Shown: positions 8,681 through 19,223, numbered from the stretch's first letter. The stretch: 40,892 nt of DNA from an uncultured Paraprevotella sp. (GCA_944321365.1 CALULA010000004.1:106907-147798), one strand, 5' to 3'. Program-made: numbers and translations. The notes: generated by a model not told the origin, from the sequence alone.

Positions 8681-9996
8681 TTGGTTCTTATAGCAAGACA
8701 AATATGAGGAAAATGGCTGTGGCCCTTGCCGCATGGGGGCTGGCCATGGGGGCCGTGGCGCAGGAACGTCTCGTTCTTTCTGCCGGACAGTGCCGCGAGA
8801 TGGCCCTGGCCCACGACGAAGAGTTGCGGAAGGCAGACAATGCCGTGCGGCAGGCTGAGCTGGACAAGGCCGTGGCTTTTGCGGCCTTTCTGCCCAAGGT
8901 GGAAGCCACGGCGACGGCCATCTATATGTTTCCGGACATGGACATGATGGGCATGGAGCTGCAGATGCGCGGCATGTATATGGCCGGCATCTCGGTGACG
9001 CAGCCCCTGTATGCGGGAGGCCAGATCCGGGCTGGGAACAGGCTGGCGGAGATAGGTCGTGAGTGTTCCGAGGAGAACCGGCAGAAGACCCGTATGGAAG
9101 TGCTGGCCGGGGCCGATCGTGCTTACTGGAATTTCATTGCTGTGGGGCGCAAGGTGAGGATGCTTGAGGCATACCGGCGGCAGATGGACGCCCTCTACCG
9201 TCAGGTGGAGGCCAGTCTGTCGGCGGAGATGGCCACGGCGGACGACCTGTTGCGCATCGCAGCCAAGCGTAGCGAGATAGACTATCAGTGGCAGAAGGCC
9301 TGCAACGGGGCCGAGCTGTGCAGGCTGGCCCTTTGCAATGCCGTGGGCTGCCCGCTGGAGACGGAGATTGTGCCGACAGACACCCTGCCGTTGCTGACAC
9401 CTCCGGGGAATCTGACGGAGAGCACGGCCCTGCGACCGGAACTGCGTCTGCTCCAGAAACAGGTGGAGACAAGGGAACAGCAGGTGAGGATGGCGCGTGC
9501 GGAGGTCCTGCCCAAGGTGGGCCTCTCAGCCGGTTATCTGTATTACGGCAATGTCAAACTGAGAACGCCGACAGCCGCCGGCCTGTTCACCGAGCGTCTT
9601 GATGACGGCATCTCGTTGGTGATGGCCTCCGTCAGCATCCCCGTATTCCATTGGGGCGAAGGGCTGAGAAAGGTGAGGAAGGCCCGGCTGGACGCGGAGA
9701 ACGCCCGCCTGGACCTGCAGAAGAACGCCCGCCTGCTGACGATAGAGGTGCGGCAGACCGTGCAGAACGTCACGGACGGCTACCGGATGGTGGAGACGGC
9801 GCAGGCGGGGTGCCGCCAGGCCGATGAGAACCTGCGCGTCATGCGCGGCCGCTATCTGGCCGACATGTGCACGCTGACCGACCTGCTGGATGCGCAGTCA
9901 CAGTGGCAACGGGCACAGAGCCAGCTGATAGAGGCGCAGGCGCAGTATAAGATATATGAAACGGAATACCTGAAAGCCACGGGCACGCTGCAGTGA
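8677..9996 (+). CDS. TolC-family outer-membrane efflux channel
   Basis: A 439-residue outer-membrane factor completing the RND tripartite pump. The ATG at 8677 overlaps the permease stop (ATGA); ATG 8704 (MRKMAVALAAWGLAMGAVAQ) gives a cleaner signal peptide and is a credible alternative start. Two repeated alpha-helical/beta-strand halves typical of TolC are visible, with long helical stretches rich in Ala, Glu, Arg and Gln and strand segments such as SVTQPLYAGGQIRAGNRLAE and MASVSIPVFHWGEGLRKVRK. The protein ends shortly after the LTDLLDAQSQWQRAQSQLIE helix. A strong terminator lies 31 bases after the stop, marking the end of the operon. Confidence 0.92.
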   Translation: MIGSYSKTNMRKMAVALAAWGLAMGAVAQERLVLSAGQCREMALAHDEELRKADNAVRQAELDKAVAFAAFLPKVEATATAIYMFPDMDMMGMELQMRGMYMAGISVTQPLYAGGQIRAGNRLAEIGRECSEENRQKTRMEVLAGADRAYWNFIAVGRKVRMLEAYRRQMDALYRQVEASLSAEMATADDLLRIAAKRSEIDYQWQKACNGAELCRLALCNAVGCPLETEIVPTDTLPLLTPPGNLTESTALRPELRLLQKQVETREQQVRMARAEVLPKVGLSAGYLYYGNVKLRTPTAAGLFTERLDDGISLVMASVSIPVFHWGEGLRKVRKARLDAENARLDLQKNARLLTIEVRQTVQNVTDGYRMVETAQAGCRQADENLRVMRGRYLADMCTLTDLLDAQSQWQRAQSQLIEAQAQYKIYETEYLKATGTLQ

Positions 9997-10027
9997 CGGC
10001 GGACCGTGGCGCGAAGAGACGGGCACT

Positions 10028-10086
10028 GCCCCGCAGCCTTACCTGCAGAAACGACTGGAGGTGAGGCTGCGGGGCGGCATTTTTTG
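10028..10086 (+). terminator. Intrinsic terminator of the RND operon
   Basis: Arms at 10028-10048 and 10055-10075 pair almost perfectly (two mismatches in 21) around a six-base loop. The stem is GC-rich and a T-run begins at 10080, five bases after the stem. It lies 31 bases after the tolC-like stop. Confidence 0.85.
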
Positions 10087-10870
10087 CGGACGGCGGTGCG
10101 GGGCTTTCCCCGTCGGCGGCTTTTCCGTGCGGCCCGTTCCGCCTTCCCGGCGGGACCGGCCTGCCGTCAGCGTCCGGTTTGCCCATCGGTGGCAAATGTT
10201 GTGACAAAAAGAAGGAATATCGCTGTTTTATATGACAAAAAGCATGTTTTCTGCTGTTTGCGCTGACGGGTGCTTCCTGCTGTCCGCTCCAAAGAGAATA
10301 CTTTTCTTCATGTTTCATTGCGTTTATTTGCTGTTTTTAACTGAATTTCCGTAAAAACGCGGTTTGCTTTGCGGAAAGACGCGGACGGTGTTGCGGAAGA
10401 AACACTTTTTTTGTGAGCAACGCGGGGCGCGTTTGTGCGCATAAATCCGGAAAACGGTCCGCAAAGCCGGGAAAAAACGTCCGCAAGGCGGTCCTCAGCC
10501 GTGCTTTTCGCCGCTTTTCTCTCTACTTTACATAGGAAAGCCGCTTCCGCCTGTATGTCAGAAAGGCAGCGGAAGGTCCCGTTGGCTGACGCGACCCGCC
10601 GACTCTTGCGCACGGCCCGCCCCGTCAGCGTGCAGCTGTCCAGCGAAAGCCGCTTTCCGCTGACGGCGTGATTTTTCAGAAGCGCGCGAGAATCGCGTAT
10701 TTGCCGCCGGATGCCCGTCCGCCTGCAAATACGCCAGCCAGACGGGGCAGGATTGACATTCTGTCAGCGTGACAGCATGTAAGATAGGACGGCTGCCGGG
10801 GCATGGTACACGGGGAGCCGCCGCCTCGCCTTGCCGGAGTGCGTCCGGGAGATGCCGGGCAGCGCAGGCC
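10087..10870. other. Gene-free spacer between RND and xus operons
   Basis: I see no credible gene here. Reading frames in the spacer have unnatural composition, rich in Arg, Ala, Ser and Pro, and lack leader sequences. It contains TGCGCA at 10436-10441 and 10607-10612, other TTGCGG-type words, and a triple TGACA/TGTCA/TGACA array at 10754-10774. Its first part, 10200-10360, is noticeably AT-richer. Confidence 0.6.
10754..10774. repeat. TGACA-TGTCA-TGACA array with 8-base period
   Basis: TGACA (10754-10758), TGTCA (10762-10766) and TGACA (10770-10774) are each separated by three bases, forming two overlapping inverted repeats (spacers ttc and gcg). It lies about 100 bases past the xusC stop. 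Similar spaced pentamers occur upstream of clpB. Confidence 0.6.
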
Positions 10871-12088
10871 CTACGGACGTCCGGCAGCTCTGTTTTTCTT
10901 CCGTGCGCCTGTCTTTTTGTACCACAGGTAGTAGCCGCTGAGCGGCAGGAGGCCGCCGATGAGCGCGGCCAGGAAGTAGGGGATTTTGGTCCACATGCCG
11001 CCCCACGAGCCGGTGTGGAAGGCGTAGAACCAGCCTTTCAGCGTCTGCGATGCGGGGGCGTCCTCGTGGCGTGCTATGGCAGTCACCTCTCCGGTCTGCG
11101 GGTCGAAGGTGAGCCGGTCGGTCTTGCGCAGTGGCGACGACGGGTCGGGGTCCACTTCCATGCTGCCCTTGCCCAGCTTGATGGACTTGTAGTGCGGATA
11201 GCGTTCCTGCGCGGCGGCGAGGGCGCGGTCCCACACGGTGTAGTCAAATGCCGCTTCCTTGGTGGCCTGTCCGCCGTGGCTGCGGCTCCGTGGCAGGCCG
11301 ACCGTTTGCTGCCGGGCGTCATGGTGGCCGCTCTTGCCGTCTGCCCGGTGTGGGGCGGGCGTGCCGTCCGTCTGTTGCTGTGGCCGGGTTGCCGTCGTTG
11401 TGCCGCCGAATAGGGCGTAGGCTGCCGTGCGGTACCATCCGAACGACCACGTCAGCCCCGTCAGGGCCATGACCAGCAGGAGCAGTGTGGCATAGAAGCC
11501 GAGCGACACGTGGCTGTCGTACCAGAACCGCCGCCAGCCTTTGGTGCACGACACGCTGAGGCGGCTGCGCAGGGCCCGCCGGTTGCGCGGGACCCATATC
11601 ACCAGTCCCGTCAGCAGGATGGCCGTCATGGCAAGTGTCGTTACGCCCACCACCGTCTTGCCTGTTGAGGGCATGCCTTTCTGCTGTGGAGCGTCCATCA
11701 GCCAGCGGTGCAGCCGGCGCATGGTCTGAAAGAAGGGCAGAGTCTGCGTCCATCCTTTCACTTCGCCTGTGTAGGGGTCTGCAGCCAGTGTCTGTCGCTT
11801 TACGTTCTCGAAGCCGGCCATGCAGGTGGCTTGCGGGTCTGCTGTCAGCCGGAGTGAGGACAGCCGCAGCGAGTCCGGCATCTGCGTTCTGATGCATGTT
11901 GCTATTTCAGACGGGCGGAGAGGAGTAGCGTCATTCTCAGGCATTTGCACCCGGTGGAGTTCCGGGTGCAATGCGCGGGTGATTTCCTGCTCGAACACCA
12001 GTGCCGCGCCCGACAGGCAGACGATGCAGATGAGGAGTCCGAACGGAATGGATAGCCAAAGATGAAGTCTTGAAAAAAGTTTTCTCAT
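10871..12088 (-). CDS. xusC: XusC-like PepSY inner-membrane protein
   Basis: A 405-residue PepSY-associated membrane protein. The start at 12088 (MRKLFSRLHLWLSIPFGLLI) gives the normal PepSY opening and avoids overlap with the upstream gene, which an earlier in-frame ATG at 12136 would cause. Membrane helices are visible near residues 8-32, 185-207, 233-260 and close to the C terminus, with PepSY-like segments between. In Bacteroides thetaiotaomicron the third gene of the xenosiderophore operon xusABC encodes such a protein, proposed to act on or move iron-siderophore at the inner membrane. Residues ~226-279 form an unusual Gln/His/Arg-rich low-complexity insertion. Order and spacing match xusABC; the gene symbol is by homology of layout. 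Confidence 0.8.
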   Translation of the reverse strand: MRKLFSRLHLWLSIPFGLLICIVCLSGAALVFEQEITRALHPELHRVQMPENDATPLRPSEIATCIRTQMPDSLRLSSLRLTADPQATCMAGFENVKRQTLAADPYTGEVKGWTQTLPFFQTMRRLHRWLMDAPQQKGMPSTGKTVVGVTTLAMTAILLTGLVIWVPRNRRALRSRLSVSCTKGWRRFWYDSHVSLGFYATLLLLVMALTGLTWSFGWYRTAAYALFGGTTTATRPQQQTDGTPAPHRADGKSGHHDARQQTVGLPRSRSHGGQATKEAAFDYTVWDRALAAAQERYPHYKSIKLGKGSMEVDPDPSSPLRKTDRLTFDPQTGEVTAIARHEDAPASQTLKGWFYAFHTGSWGGMWTKIPYFLAALIGGLLPLSGYYLWYKKTGARKKNRAAGRP

Positions 12089-12101
12089 GTTGTGTTCCGG
12101 T

Positions 12102-13493
12102 TTAGAAAGACGTGAGTTTGCCCACGGCGGACACATTGTCGTTGGTGACGATGGTCAGTCCTTTCGTAGCCGAGGCCGTTGCCGGGTCTATCCGGTAGAG
12201 GGCGGGCGAGCTGCCGTCTGTGGTCACCACGGGAATGTAGGCCACTCCGTTCTCACAATAGGGAACACCGAGCGAAGAGATGTCCTTTTGTGCAGGCAGT
12301 CCGTTGGTCACCGGGGTCAGCACACCGCTTTCTCCTTTGAAGATGGCCAGTTCGGCCACCGGTGCGTTCTTGCCGCTCATCGTGCCCTCGCTGTACATCT
12401 GGAGCAGGAAGTAGTCCTCCGTGATGTGCCAGCAGCGGAACATCGGGTGGCCTGTGCCTTGAGCTTCCAGATTGTAGTAATAGTCAGGGTCGAAAGTGGT
12501 TTCGCCCGCCTTGATGCGCACTACGCCAGAGGGCAGCTGGCCGGTCACTTTCTTCAGGTCGGCCGTTGAGGTGGCCGTGCGGCCGTAGCCCGGTGAGAAC
12601 ACATAGAGGTCGCCGTTGTCTGCCGTCCAGATGGTCTGATAGTATTGCGAGCGGTTGCGTCCGCAGGCAAAGCCGACCTTGCCGGTGCGGGCGATGACGG
12701 GCGTCTCGTCGAACGAGTCACCGCTGTAGATGGCGATGAAGGCACTGTCGGGATACTGCGTTGCCGGGATCTGTCCGGCTGTGTATTGCCCGGAGCCTTG
12801 TCCGCCGTCGCTGGTGGCCACCAGTTCAGGGTCGGTAATCTTGTCGGGGAATGTGTTTACGCCGTAGTGGCTCATGCCCATGGGTATCACCGAGGTATAG
12901 AGTCGTCCGCCCGTCTCTACGAATCCGGCAAAGCTGACAATCTCGCCGTTGCCCAGGAAGTTTTCGGCTATGCGTGTGCCTGTTGTCGTATTTCCCGTGT
13001 TCACGTTCAGGTAGTTGAACTGCATGTACTTGGCATAGTTGCCTTCGGCGTCTTGTTCCCGTGAGCCGTCGTTGGTGGAGGCCGTGATGATGTTGTCGCC
13101 CCATGTGCCTACAGTTGTCACGCGGTTGAAGGTGTAGGCACGGTGCTGTTCCACGGTTGCGCTGGTCCCGTTCAGCTTGAATGAGAAACCCGTGCCCGCT
13201 GCTCCGTCATTGTATTGCAGGCTGAACAGGTAACGTTCGCCGTAGAATACCCAATAGGAGCCGCTTTCCGTCTCCGTGCCGTTGTTCATGATGGTGACGC
13301 TGCCCTCGTCTAATGATTCGCTGGTAACCAGATAGGCGGCATCATCGGCAGAGGCGGCAATGACATAGCGACTGATGCCCGGTGTTCCTTCTGGCTGGTT
13401 GTCGTTTCCGTTGTCGTTGTCGCTGCAGGAAGTCAGAGTGCCTCCGGCGCAAAGGGCTACGGTCATTGCCCATGCAAAGATACTTTTGTTCAT
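12102..13493 (-). CDS. xusB: XusB-like DUF4374 siderophore-binding surface lipoprotein
   Basis: A 463-residue lipoprotein. The signal peptide ends in LTSC with the lipid cysteine at residue 23, followed directly by the acidic SDNDNGNDN stretch, resembling the Bacteroidetes surface-export signal. The body has the features of DUF4374: repeated strand segments with aromatic and Gly residues ([37 protein letters not shown]), consistent with a beta-propeller. The best-studied member, XusB of B. thetaiotaomicron, binds ferric enterobactin and hands it to the receptor XusA. Here it lies 55 bases after the TonB receptor gene and 13 bases before the PepSY gene. The family call is confident; the ligand is inferred. 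Confidence 0.85.
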   Translation of the reverse strand: MNKSIFAWAMTVALCAGGTLTSCSDNDNGNDNQPEGTPGISRYVIAASADDAAYLVTSESLDEGSVTIMNNGTETESGSYWVFYGERYLFSLQYNDGAAGTGFSFKLNGTSATVEQHRAYTFNRVTTVGTWGDNIITASTNDGSREQDAEGNYAKYMQFNYLNVNTGNTTTGTRIAENFLGNGEIVSFAGFVETGGRLYTSVIPMGMSHYGVNTFPDKITDPELVATSDGGQGSGQYTAGQIPATQYPDSAFIAIYSGDSFDETPVIARTGKVGFACGRNRSQYYQTIWTADNGDLYVFSPGYGRTATSTADLKKVTGQLPSGVVRIKAGETTFDPDYYYNLEAQGTGHPMFRCWHITEDYFLLQMYSEGTMSGKNAPVAELAIFKGESGVLTPVTNGLPAQKDISSLGVPYCENGVAYIPVVTTDGSSPALYRIDPATASATKGLTIVTNDNVSAVGKLTSF

Positions 13494-13548
13494 GTTGTTG
13501 ATGTTTTATGGATTGTTGTATGGTTGATATGATTGTGCCTGATGGTCC

Positions 13549-15966
13549 TTATCTGCCGAGACAGACCCGCACCTTGCCGTAGAAAGCCCGTCCGGCTTTC
13601 TGCAGGCTGTAGTTGTCATAGAGCTTCTCGTCCGTGAAGTTGCGGCACTCCAGGGCCAGATTGTAGCGTCCGCCCTTGATGCTGTAGTTCAGCGTCAGGT
13701 TGTGGGCGAACTGCGTGGGCACGCGCCGTTTGGTGGACGGGTCGCCGAACCGCTCCCAGTAGAGCGGGAACTCGTGCTGGTAGTAGCTGTCGTAGGTCAG
13801 CGAGAGCACGTTGCCCTTGCCGCCCATGCCGTGCCAGTATACGGCGGCGTCGAAGTTGGCGTAGCGGTAGGGTTGGTTGGGGATGCGCTGTCCGTAGGTG
13901 AGGGCGGCCTGTTGCGTGCCCTCGGCCAGCGTCTTTTCGTCGTCGCGTGCATCCATGCTGTTCCATGTGCCTCCTGCACTGAACCAGCGCGAGTAGTTGT
14001 ATCGCAGTGACACGTTGTAGCCTTTGGTCTTCACCCTTCCGTGGTTTTCGTAGATGCCGAAGTTCAGATCGCCCACGCGGTCCAGGCCACGGCGGATGTA
14101 GTCTTTCGTGTAACGGTAGATGAAACTGCCCTCCACATAGATGGCATGCTTACCGAAGTGCGGACTGTAGCTCAGGTTCAGATTCACGTTGTCGCTCTTC
14201 TCCGGCCGCAGATCCGTCTTGCCCGCCTCCAGATCTTCGTCACCGAACAGCTCGTCGGTGGTGGGCAGGCGGTAGGCTCTTTCATACGACAGTTTGGCTT
14301 GCAGGTCGTTCAGGATAAAGTAAGTGCCCGCCGCACCGTAACCTGCCGCGCCGGTGCGTCGGCTGAACAGGGCATAGTTGCCGATGCCATCGTCGCTTTG
14401 CGAGACGGACCCTTCGTTGTATTGGTTGTAGTATTTCCCGAAAACGGTGGCGTTCCAGCGGTCGGACGGCATGAAGCGGTAGGACAGTCCCGTGACGTTC
14501 TTGCGTGTCCGCTTGGGAGTGGTGAAGTCCGACAGACGCGAACTTCCGGCTACATAAGAACGCGTGGTGCGGCTGAAGGTGCTCACCACGTGGTTCAGGG
14601 TGAGGGTGTGGCCCGTCCCGATGCGGTAGTTGGCCGTGAACGTTCCGTTCCAGTTCCTGTTCTTCTGTTCGTTGTTCTGGTTGGACTGTTCGCCCGGACT
14701 GCCGGTGTACTTCCGTTGTCCCAGCCAGTTGTACTTGTATGATGCGGTGTCGATGTTGTGCGTGATATTATGGTTGTAGTTCACCGTGGCCGTCACGTCC
14801 AGTCCTTTTGTGAACAGGTTGCGTTTGCGATACTCCAGCGAGGGGACAAAAGAGTAGCCGTGTCGGTGCTTTTGTCCGAACACGATTTCCTGCCTTACGG
14901 CTGTCTGAATCTCCTTATAGAAGTGGGTGTAGGTGAAGCCCAGCGTCAGACGGTCGGCCCATGGCTTGTCGGCCACACCGATTTTGCCCGTAACGGCCTC
15001 GTTGTGGAAGCGGTCGTTGAAGCGTTTCACGCGGCGGATGTCGTTCATGTCGGTGTTCTCCGTGATGCCGTCGTTGCCGAACAGGGTCACGTAGTTGTCG
15101 ATGTGGTAGTCGTTGTCCGAAAAGTTCTGAAAGGCATTCACCTCATAGAACCACCCCTTGCGGAGCGACTGCCCGAAGTTGAGGTAGGAACGGTGGGTGT
15201 TGAACGAGCCGTAGGAGTACGATGCATCGGCGAACCACCGTTGCCGCCGCTGGTTGGTGACGATGTTCACCACGCCCCCCAGAGCGTCCGTACCGAAGCC
15301 CACGGGCACCACGCCGCGGTACACCTCGATGCGTTCGGCGAAGTTCACCGGCAGGTTGTTCAGGTCGAGGGCCGTTCCTGCCCCCTCCTGCGGCACGCCG
15401 TCAATGAAAATTTTCACATGGCGGCCTGAGAAGCCGTCGAGCATGAGCTGCATGTCCGACCCCACACCGCCCGTCTCGCGCAGCTTGACGCCCGGCACGG
15501 TGGTCAGAGCCTCGGCCAGTGTCTTGCTTTGTCCGGCCATTCGTTTCAGGTCCACGGCCACGGCGTTGAAGGCCGAGCGGTTGATGCGGCTCACCTGGCT
15601 GGCCTCCACTTGCACCTCGGTCAGCTCGATGTCCTTGGGGTGCATCTTCACGTTGAGCTTCTGCCGTTCGCCCGTCCGGACGGTCACCTGGCGTTCCACC
15701 GTGGCATAGCCCATGGCCCGGAACACCAGCGTATGTGTGCCCGGTGTCAGGTGCAGGTGATAGATGCCTTTTGAGTCGGGATGCGTTCCGTGTGACGTGC
15801 CTTTCACTTGTATGGTGGCAAAGTCCATGATTTCTTGTGAGGCGGAGATGACTTTTCCTGAGACTGATGCCTGACGGTTGTCTTGTCCGCAGGCCATTTG
15901 CTGTCCGGTGAAAAGCGTGAGCAGAAGTGCCCATAATCTCAGGGTTGTACAGACTCTTTTTTCCAT
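13549..15966 (-). CDS. xusA: XusA-like TonB-dependent siderophore receptor
   Basis: An 805-residue outer-membrane receptor. A signal peptide (residues 1-27) precedes a carboxypeptidase regulatory-like domain (~33-110, SVSGKVISASQEIMDFATIQ), a plug domain (~125-240, including KLRETGGVGSDMQLMLDGFS and DALGGVVNIVTNQ) and a 22-strand barrel to the C terminus. It lacks a SusC-type partner, so it is a plain TonB receptor. First gene of a three-gene operon with DUF4374 and PepSY products, the same content and order as B. thetaiotaomicron xusABC, which takes up siderophores made by other bacteria. A Bacteroides-type promoter lies just upstream. I cannot see a clear Fur site, though iron control is expected. 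Confidence 0.87.
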   Translation of the reverse strand: MEKRVCTTLRLWALLLTLFTGQQMACGQDNRQASVSGKVISASQEIMDFATIQVKGTSHGTHPDSKGIYHLHLTPGTHTLVFRAMGYATVERQVTVRTGERQKLNVKMHPKDIELTEVQVEASQVSRINRSAFNAVAVDLKRMAGQSKTLAEALTTVPGVKLRETGGVGSDMQLMLDGFSGRHVKIFIDGVPQEGAGTALDLNNLPVNFAERIEVYRGVVPVGFGTDALGGVVNIVTNQRRQRWFADASYSYGSFNTHRSYLNFGQSLRKGWFYEVNAFQNFSDNDYHIDNYVTLFGNDGITENTDMNDIRRVKRFNDRFHNEAVTGKIGVADKPWADRLTLGFTYTHFYKEIQTAVRQEIVFGQKHRHGYSFVPSLEYRKRNLFTKGLDVTATVNYNHNITHNIDTASYKYNWLGQRKYTGSPGEQSNQNNEQKNRNWNGTFTANYRIGTGHTLTLNHVVSTFSRTTRSYVAGSSRLSDFTTPKRTRKNVTGLSYRFMPSDRWNATVFGKYYNQYNEGSVSQSDDGIGNYALFSRRTGAAGYGAAGTYFILNDLQAKLSYERAYRLPTTDELFGDEDLEAGKTDLRPEKSDNVNLNLSYSPHFGKHAIYVEGSFIYRYTKDYIRRGLDRVGDLNFGIYENHGRVKTKGYNVSLRYNYSRWFSAGGTWNSMDARDDEKTLAEGTQQAALTYGQRIPNQPYRYANFDAAVYWHGMGGKGNVLSLTYDSYYQHEFPLYWERFGDPSTKRRVPTQFAHNLTLNYSIKGGRYNLALECRNFTDEKLYDNYSLQKAGRAFYGKVRVCLGR

Positions 15967-15992
15967 TTCTTACCATTCAATGTTTGCGGCTG

Positions 15993-16024
15993 CAAAGATA
16001 GACGGAGTTTACGGCCTTTGCAAT
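15993..16024 (-). promoter_or_regulatory. Promoter of the xus operon
   Basis: On minus, ATTG (16024-16021) and TATCTTTG (16000-15993) are separated by 20 bases. The -7 box is a perfect TAnnTTTG, and the ATG is 26 bases downstream. Confidence 0.7.
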
Positions 16025-16346
16025 CGTGAAAAATGGGTAAAAGTGAGGCTGTGAAAATAATGGTTTCCGGGTATTGACCGTGTGCGTGACGCTGCTATGT
16101 TCCGTAGTCTGTCTACCTGTTTTCAGTGATGCGCCTTACGCTTCGGCATGTTCTGCCAGAGCCGCCGGCTCAGGCTTCTGCCGGCATGGATGAGCCATGA
16201 CGGGAAAGGTCTTGCGCACGATGAGGACAGGTGTTGCGCAAAAACGGTTGCTGTCTTGCGCAAGAAAAATGCGGTTTGTCTGCAATGGGAAGATGGTGCA
16301 CGGTGGCGATGGTGACGTATGGAAGCGGACGGCAGGGGCGATATAC
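16025..16346. other. Gene-free spacer between xusA and clpB
   Basis: No credible gene. It carries three TGCGCA words at 16213-16218, 16235-16240 and 16257-16262, spaced exactly 22 bases apart start to start, within a T/G-rich stretch. Nothing else stands out. Confidence 0.6.
16213..16262. repeat. Three TTGCGCA words at a 22-base spacing
   Basis: TTGCGCA begins at 16212, 16234 and 16256. The sequence between the words differs, so this is a phased short motif rather than a tandem repeat. Confidence 0.55.
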
Positions 16347-16385
16347 AAAAAAGGTGGGTGCAGATTTCTTGCACCCACCTTTTCT
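16347..16385 (-). terminator. Intrinsic terminator of clpB
   Basis: A perfect 15-base stem (AAAAGGTGGGTGCA and its complement, plus flanking A/T pairs) with a seven-base loop, 34 bases after the clpB stop. On minus it ends in a run of six T. Confidence 0.88.
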
Positions 16386-16418
16386 TGATGGTCATATCCG
16401 GAAGTTTTTTGCTTCGTT

Positions 16419-19019
16419 TCAGTTCTTGAACGTCAGACCGTCGTCTGTGGCGTCTACGATGATGGGGCGCGTGCGGTCTACGTGCTGGGCCAGCATTGTC
16501 TTCGACAGGTCGTTCAGCAGATAACGCTGGATGGCACGCTTGACCGGACGGGCACCGAACTCCGGGTCGTAACCGGCACTGGCCAAGAAGTCCACGGCGG
16601 CATCGGTGAGCTGCAGCGTCACGCCGTTGCCTTCGAGCATCTTCGTGATGCCGCCTATCTGCAGACGTACCACTTGCTTGATCTGCTCTTGCGTGAGCGG
16701 CAGGAACATGATGGTCTCGTCTATACGGTTGAGGAACTCCGGACGTATGGTCTTCTTCAGCATGTTCATCACCTCTTTCTTCGTGTCCTCGATGAGGGCC
16801 TCGCGGGCCTGTGCACTTGTGGCCGGCGTCAGCTTCTCGAACTGGCTCTGGATGTACGAGCTGCCCAGGTTGCTCGTCATGATGATGATGGTGTTCTTGA
16901 AGTTCACCGTCCGTCCCTTGTTGTCGGTCAGACGGCCATCGTCGAGAACCTGCAGCAGGATGTTGAACACATCCGGATGTGCTTTCTCTATTTCGTCGAA
17001 AAGGACTACAGAATAAGGCTTGCGCCGCACGGCCTCCGTCAGCTGTCCTCCCTCGTCATAGCCTACGTATCCCGGAGGCGCACCGATGAGTCGGCTCACG
17101 CTGAACTTCTCCTGATACTCCGACATGTCGATACGGGTCATCATGGTGTCGTCATCGAAGAGGTATTCCGCCAGGGCCTTTGCCAGTTCGGTCTTGCCGA
17201 CACCCGTTGTGCCGAGGAAGATGAACGAGCCGATGGGTCGCTTGGGGTCTTGCAGTCCGGCACGGCTGCGTCGCACGGCGTCGCTCACGGCCTGTATGGC
17301 CTCGTCCTGTCCGATGACCCGTTTGTGCAGTTCCTCTTCCAGATGGAGCAGCTTTTCGCGCTCGCTTTGCAGCATCTTGCTCACGGGGATGCCCGTCCAG
17401 CGGCTTACCACGTCGGCGATGTCCTCAGCCGTCACTTCCTCTTTTATCATGGCGTCGCCTCCCTGGGTCTGACGGAGCTGTTGCTGTATGCGGGCAATCT
17501 CGTCCTCCAGTGCTTTCAGTTTGCCGTAACGTATCTCGGCAACCTTACCGTAGTCGCCCTCGCGTTCGGCACGTTCGGCCTCGAATTTCAGCTGTTCTAT
17601 CTGTTGTTTGTTCTGCTGAATCTTGTTCACCAGCGCACGTTCGGCCTCCCACTTGGCCTTGTAGCTGCTCTCCTGCTCTTTCAGTTCGGCTATCTCCTTG
17701 CTCAGCTGTTCCAGCTTGGGCTGGTCGTTCTCGCGTTTGATGGCCTCGCGTTCTATCTCCAGCTGTTTCAGCCGACGCTCTATCTCGTCAAGCTCTTCCG
17801 GCACGGAGTCGCGCTCCATACGCAGTTTGGCGGCGGCCTCGTCCATCAGGTCGATGGCCTTGTCGGGCAGGAAACGGTCGGTGATGTAGCGGTTGGACAG
17901 CTCGACGGCGGCAATGATGGCGTCGTCCTGGATGCGCACCTTGTGGTGGTTCTCGTAGCGTTCCTTCAGTCCGCGCAGGATGGATATGCTGCTCAGCGTG
18001 TCCGGCTCGTTGACCATTACGGTCTGGAAACGGCGTTCCAGTGCCTTGTCTTTCTCAAAGTATTTCTGGTATTCGTCCAGCGTTGTGGCACCGATGCTCC
18101 GCAGTTCGCCACGGGCCAGGGCCGGTTTCAGGATGTTGGCGGCGTCCATGGCACCTTCTCCCTTTCCGGCTCCCACGAGTGTGTGGATTTCGTCGATGAA
18201 GAGGATGATGCGTCCCTCGCTTTTCGTCACCTCGTTGATGACGGATTTCAGACGCTCCTCGAACTCGCCTTTGTATTTCGCTCCGGCGATGAGGGCGCCC
18301 ATGTCCAGCGAGTAGAGCTGCTTGTCCTTCAGGTTCTCCGGCACGTCGCCGCGCAGGATACGGTGGGCCAGCCCCTCCACGATGGCAGTCTTACCCGTAC
18401 CCGGTTCGCCGATCAGGATAGGGTTGTTCTTTGTCCGTCGGCTCAGAATCTGCAGCACGCGTCGGATTTCCTCGTCTCGCCCGATGACCGGGTCGAGCTT
18501 TCCGCTGCGCGCCTCCTCGATGAGGTTTTTGGCGTACTTGTTGAGGGCTTGATAGGTGTCTTCGCTGTTCTGCGAGGTCACTTTCTGGCCCTTGCGCAGT
18601 TCGTTGATGGCGGCAGCCAGTTCCTTTTCGGTTACACCGGCGTCTTTCAGGATGCCCGACACCGTGCTCTTCACGGCCAGCAATGCCTGTAGTATCGGCT
18701 CTATGGAGACAAACTCATCTCCACTCTTGGCGGCATAATCCTGCGCCCGTGTCAGCACTTCGTTGCTTTCGCGGCTCAGGTAAGGCTCTCCGCCCTGCAC
18801 TTTGGGCAGTGAGGCGATCTGGCGTTCCACGACCTGTTCGATCTGCCGTCCGTTGACGCCCAGTTTCTGGAACAGGAAGTTGGTGACGTTTTCGCCCACC
18901 TTCAGGATGCCTGCCAGCAGGTGCTCCGGTTCGATGGCCTGCTGGCCGCGAGCCTGCACGAGGTTGACTGCTTCCTGGATGGCCTCTTGGGCTTTGATGG
19001 TAAATTTGTCAAATGTCAT
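16419..19019 (-). CDS. clpB: ClpB disaggregase chaperone
   Basis: An 866-residue hexameric AAA+ chaperone that works with DnaK to rescue aggregated protein. It has the N-terminal Clp repeat domain (~1-145), the first AAA+ domain with Walker A GEPGTGKT (204-211) and Walker [13 protein letters not shown], the long coiled-coil middle domain (~400-530, many Glu/Lys/Arg heptads) that separates ClpB from ClpA/ClpC, and the second AAA+ domain with GTTGVGKT near 602-609 and the [20 protein letters not shown] pore region. Full length for the family, with no defects. It is a single-gene unit with its own terminator. The upstream spacer has paired TGTCA motifs that may be part of stress control. Confidence 0.98.
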   Translation of the reverse strand: MTFDKFTIKAQEAIQEAVNLVQARGQQAIEPEHLLAGILKVGENVTNFLFQKLGVNGRQIEQVVERQIASLPKVQGGEPYLSRESNEVLTRAQDYAAKSGDEFVSIEPILQALLAVKSTVSGILKDAGVTEKELAAAINELRKGQKVTSQNSEDTYQALNKYAKNLIEEARSGKLDPVIGRDEEIRRVLQILSRRTKNNPILIGEPGTGKTAIVEGLAHRILRGDVPENLKDKQLYSLDMGALIAGAKYKGEFEERLKSVINEVTKSEGRIILFIDEIHTLVGAGKGEGAMDAANILKPALARGELRSIGATTLDEYQKYFEKDKALERRFQTVMVNEPDTLSSISILRGLKERYENHHKVRIQDDAIIAAVELSNRYITDRFLPDKAIDLMDEAAAKLRMERDSVPEELDEIERRLKQLEIEREAIKRENDQPKLEQLSKEIAELKEQESSYKAKWEAERALVNKIQQNKQQIEQLKFEAERAEREGDYGKVAEIRYGKLKALEDEIARIQQQLRQTQGGDAMIKEEVTAEDIADVVSRWTGIPVSKMLQSEREKLLHLEEELHKRVIGQDEAIQAVSDAVRRSRAGLQDPKRPIGSFIFLGTTGVGKTELAKALAEYLFDDDTMMTRIDMSEYQEKFSVSRLIGAPPGYVGYDEGGQLTEAVRRKPYSVVLFDEIEKAHPDVFNILLQVLDDGRLTDNKGRTVNFKNTIIIMTSNLGSSYIQSQFEKLTPATSAQAREALIEDTKKEVMNMLKKTIRPEFLNRIDETIMFLPLTQEQIKQVVRLQIGGITKMLEGNGVTLQLTDAAVDFLASAGYDPEFGARPVKRAIQRYLLNDLSKTMLAQHVDRTRPIIVDATDDGLTFKN

Positions 19020-19124
19020 GATTGTTTTCCTTTCTATATTTTAATGTTTTTCCTTTTCAGTCTTTTGTGTGGCCTTTTACGGCTACACTTATGATGTATC
19101 AAAATGTTTGCCATACCCGCAATG

Positions 19125-19159
19125 CTGTCAAAATGTCATGAAATATGAAATTTTGTCAG
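19125..19159. repeat. Imperfect inverted repeat with TGTCA core upstream of clpB
   Basis: Arms at 19125-19139 and 19145-19159 match at 13 of 15 positions around the five-base loop gaaat. The left arm contains TGTCAaaaTGTCA (8-base period). Its near edge lies about 105 bases upstream of the clpB start. Confidence 0.6.
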
Positions 19160-19223
19160 ACGAAATGGCGTGGAGATTTGCCTCTTTACCTTTTGCTTCG
19201 ATGCCCGATGGAGGATGTCCTTT

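Noticed and set aside
10006..10671. Small plus-strand frames in the spacer after the RND operon
   Set aside because: They overlap the terminator or consist of Arg/Ala/Ser-rich translation with no start signals, so they are not supported as genes.
16482..18692. Plus-strand open frame of 736 codons opposite clpB
   Set aside because: Fully antisense to ClpB and without any recognisable domain.
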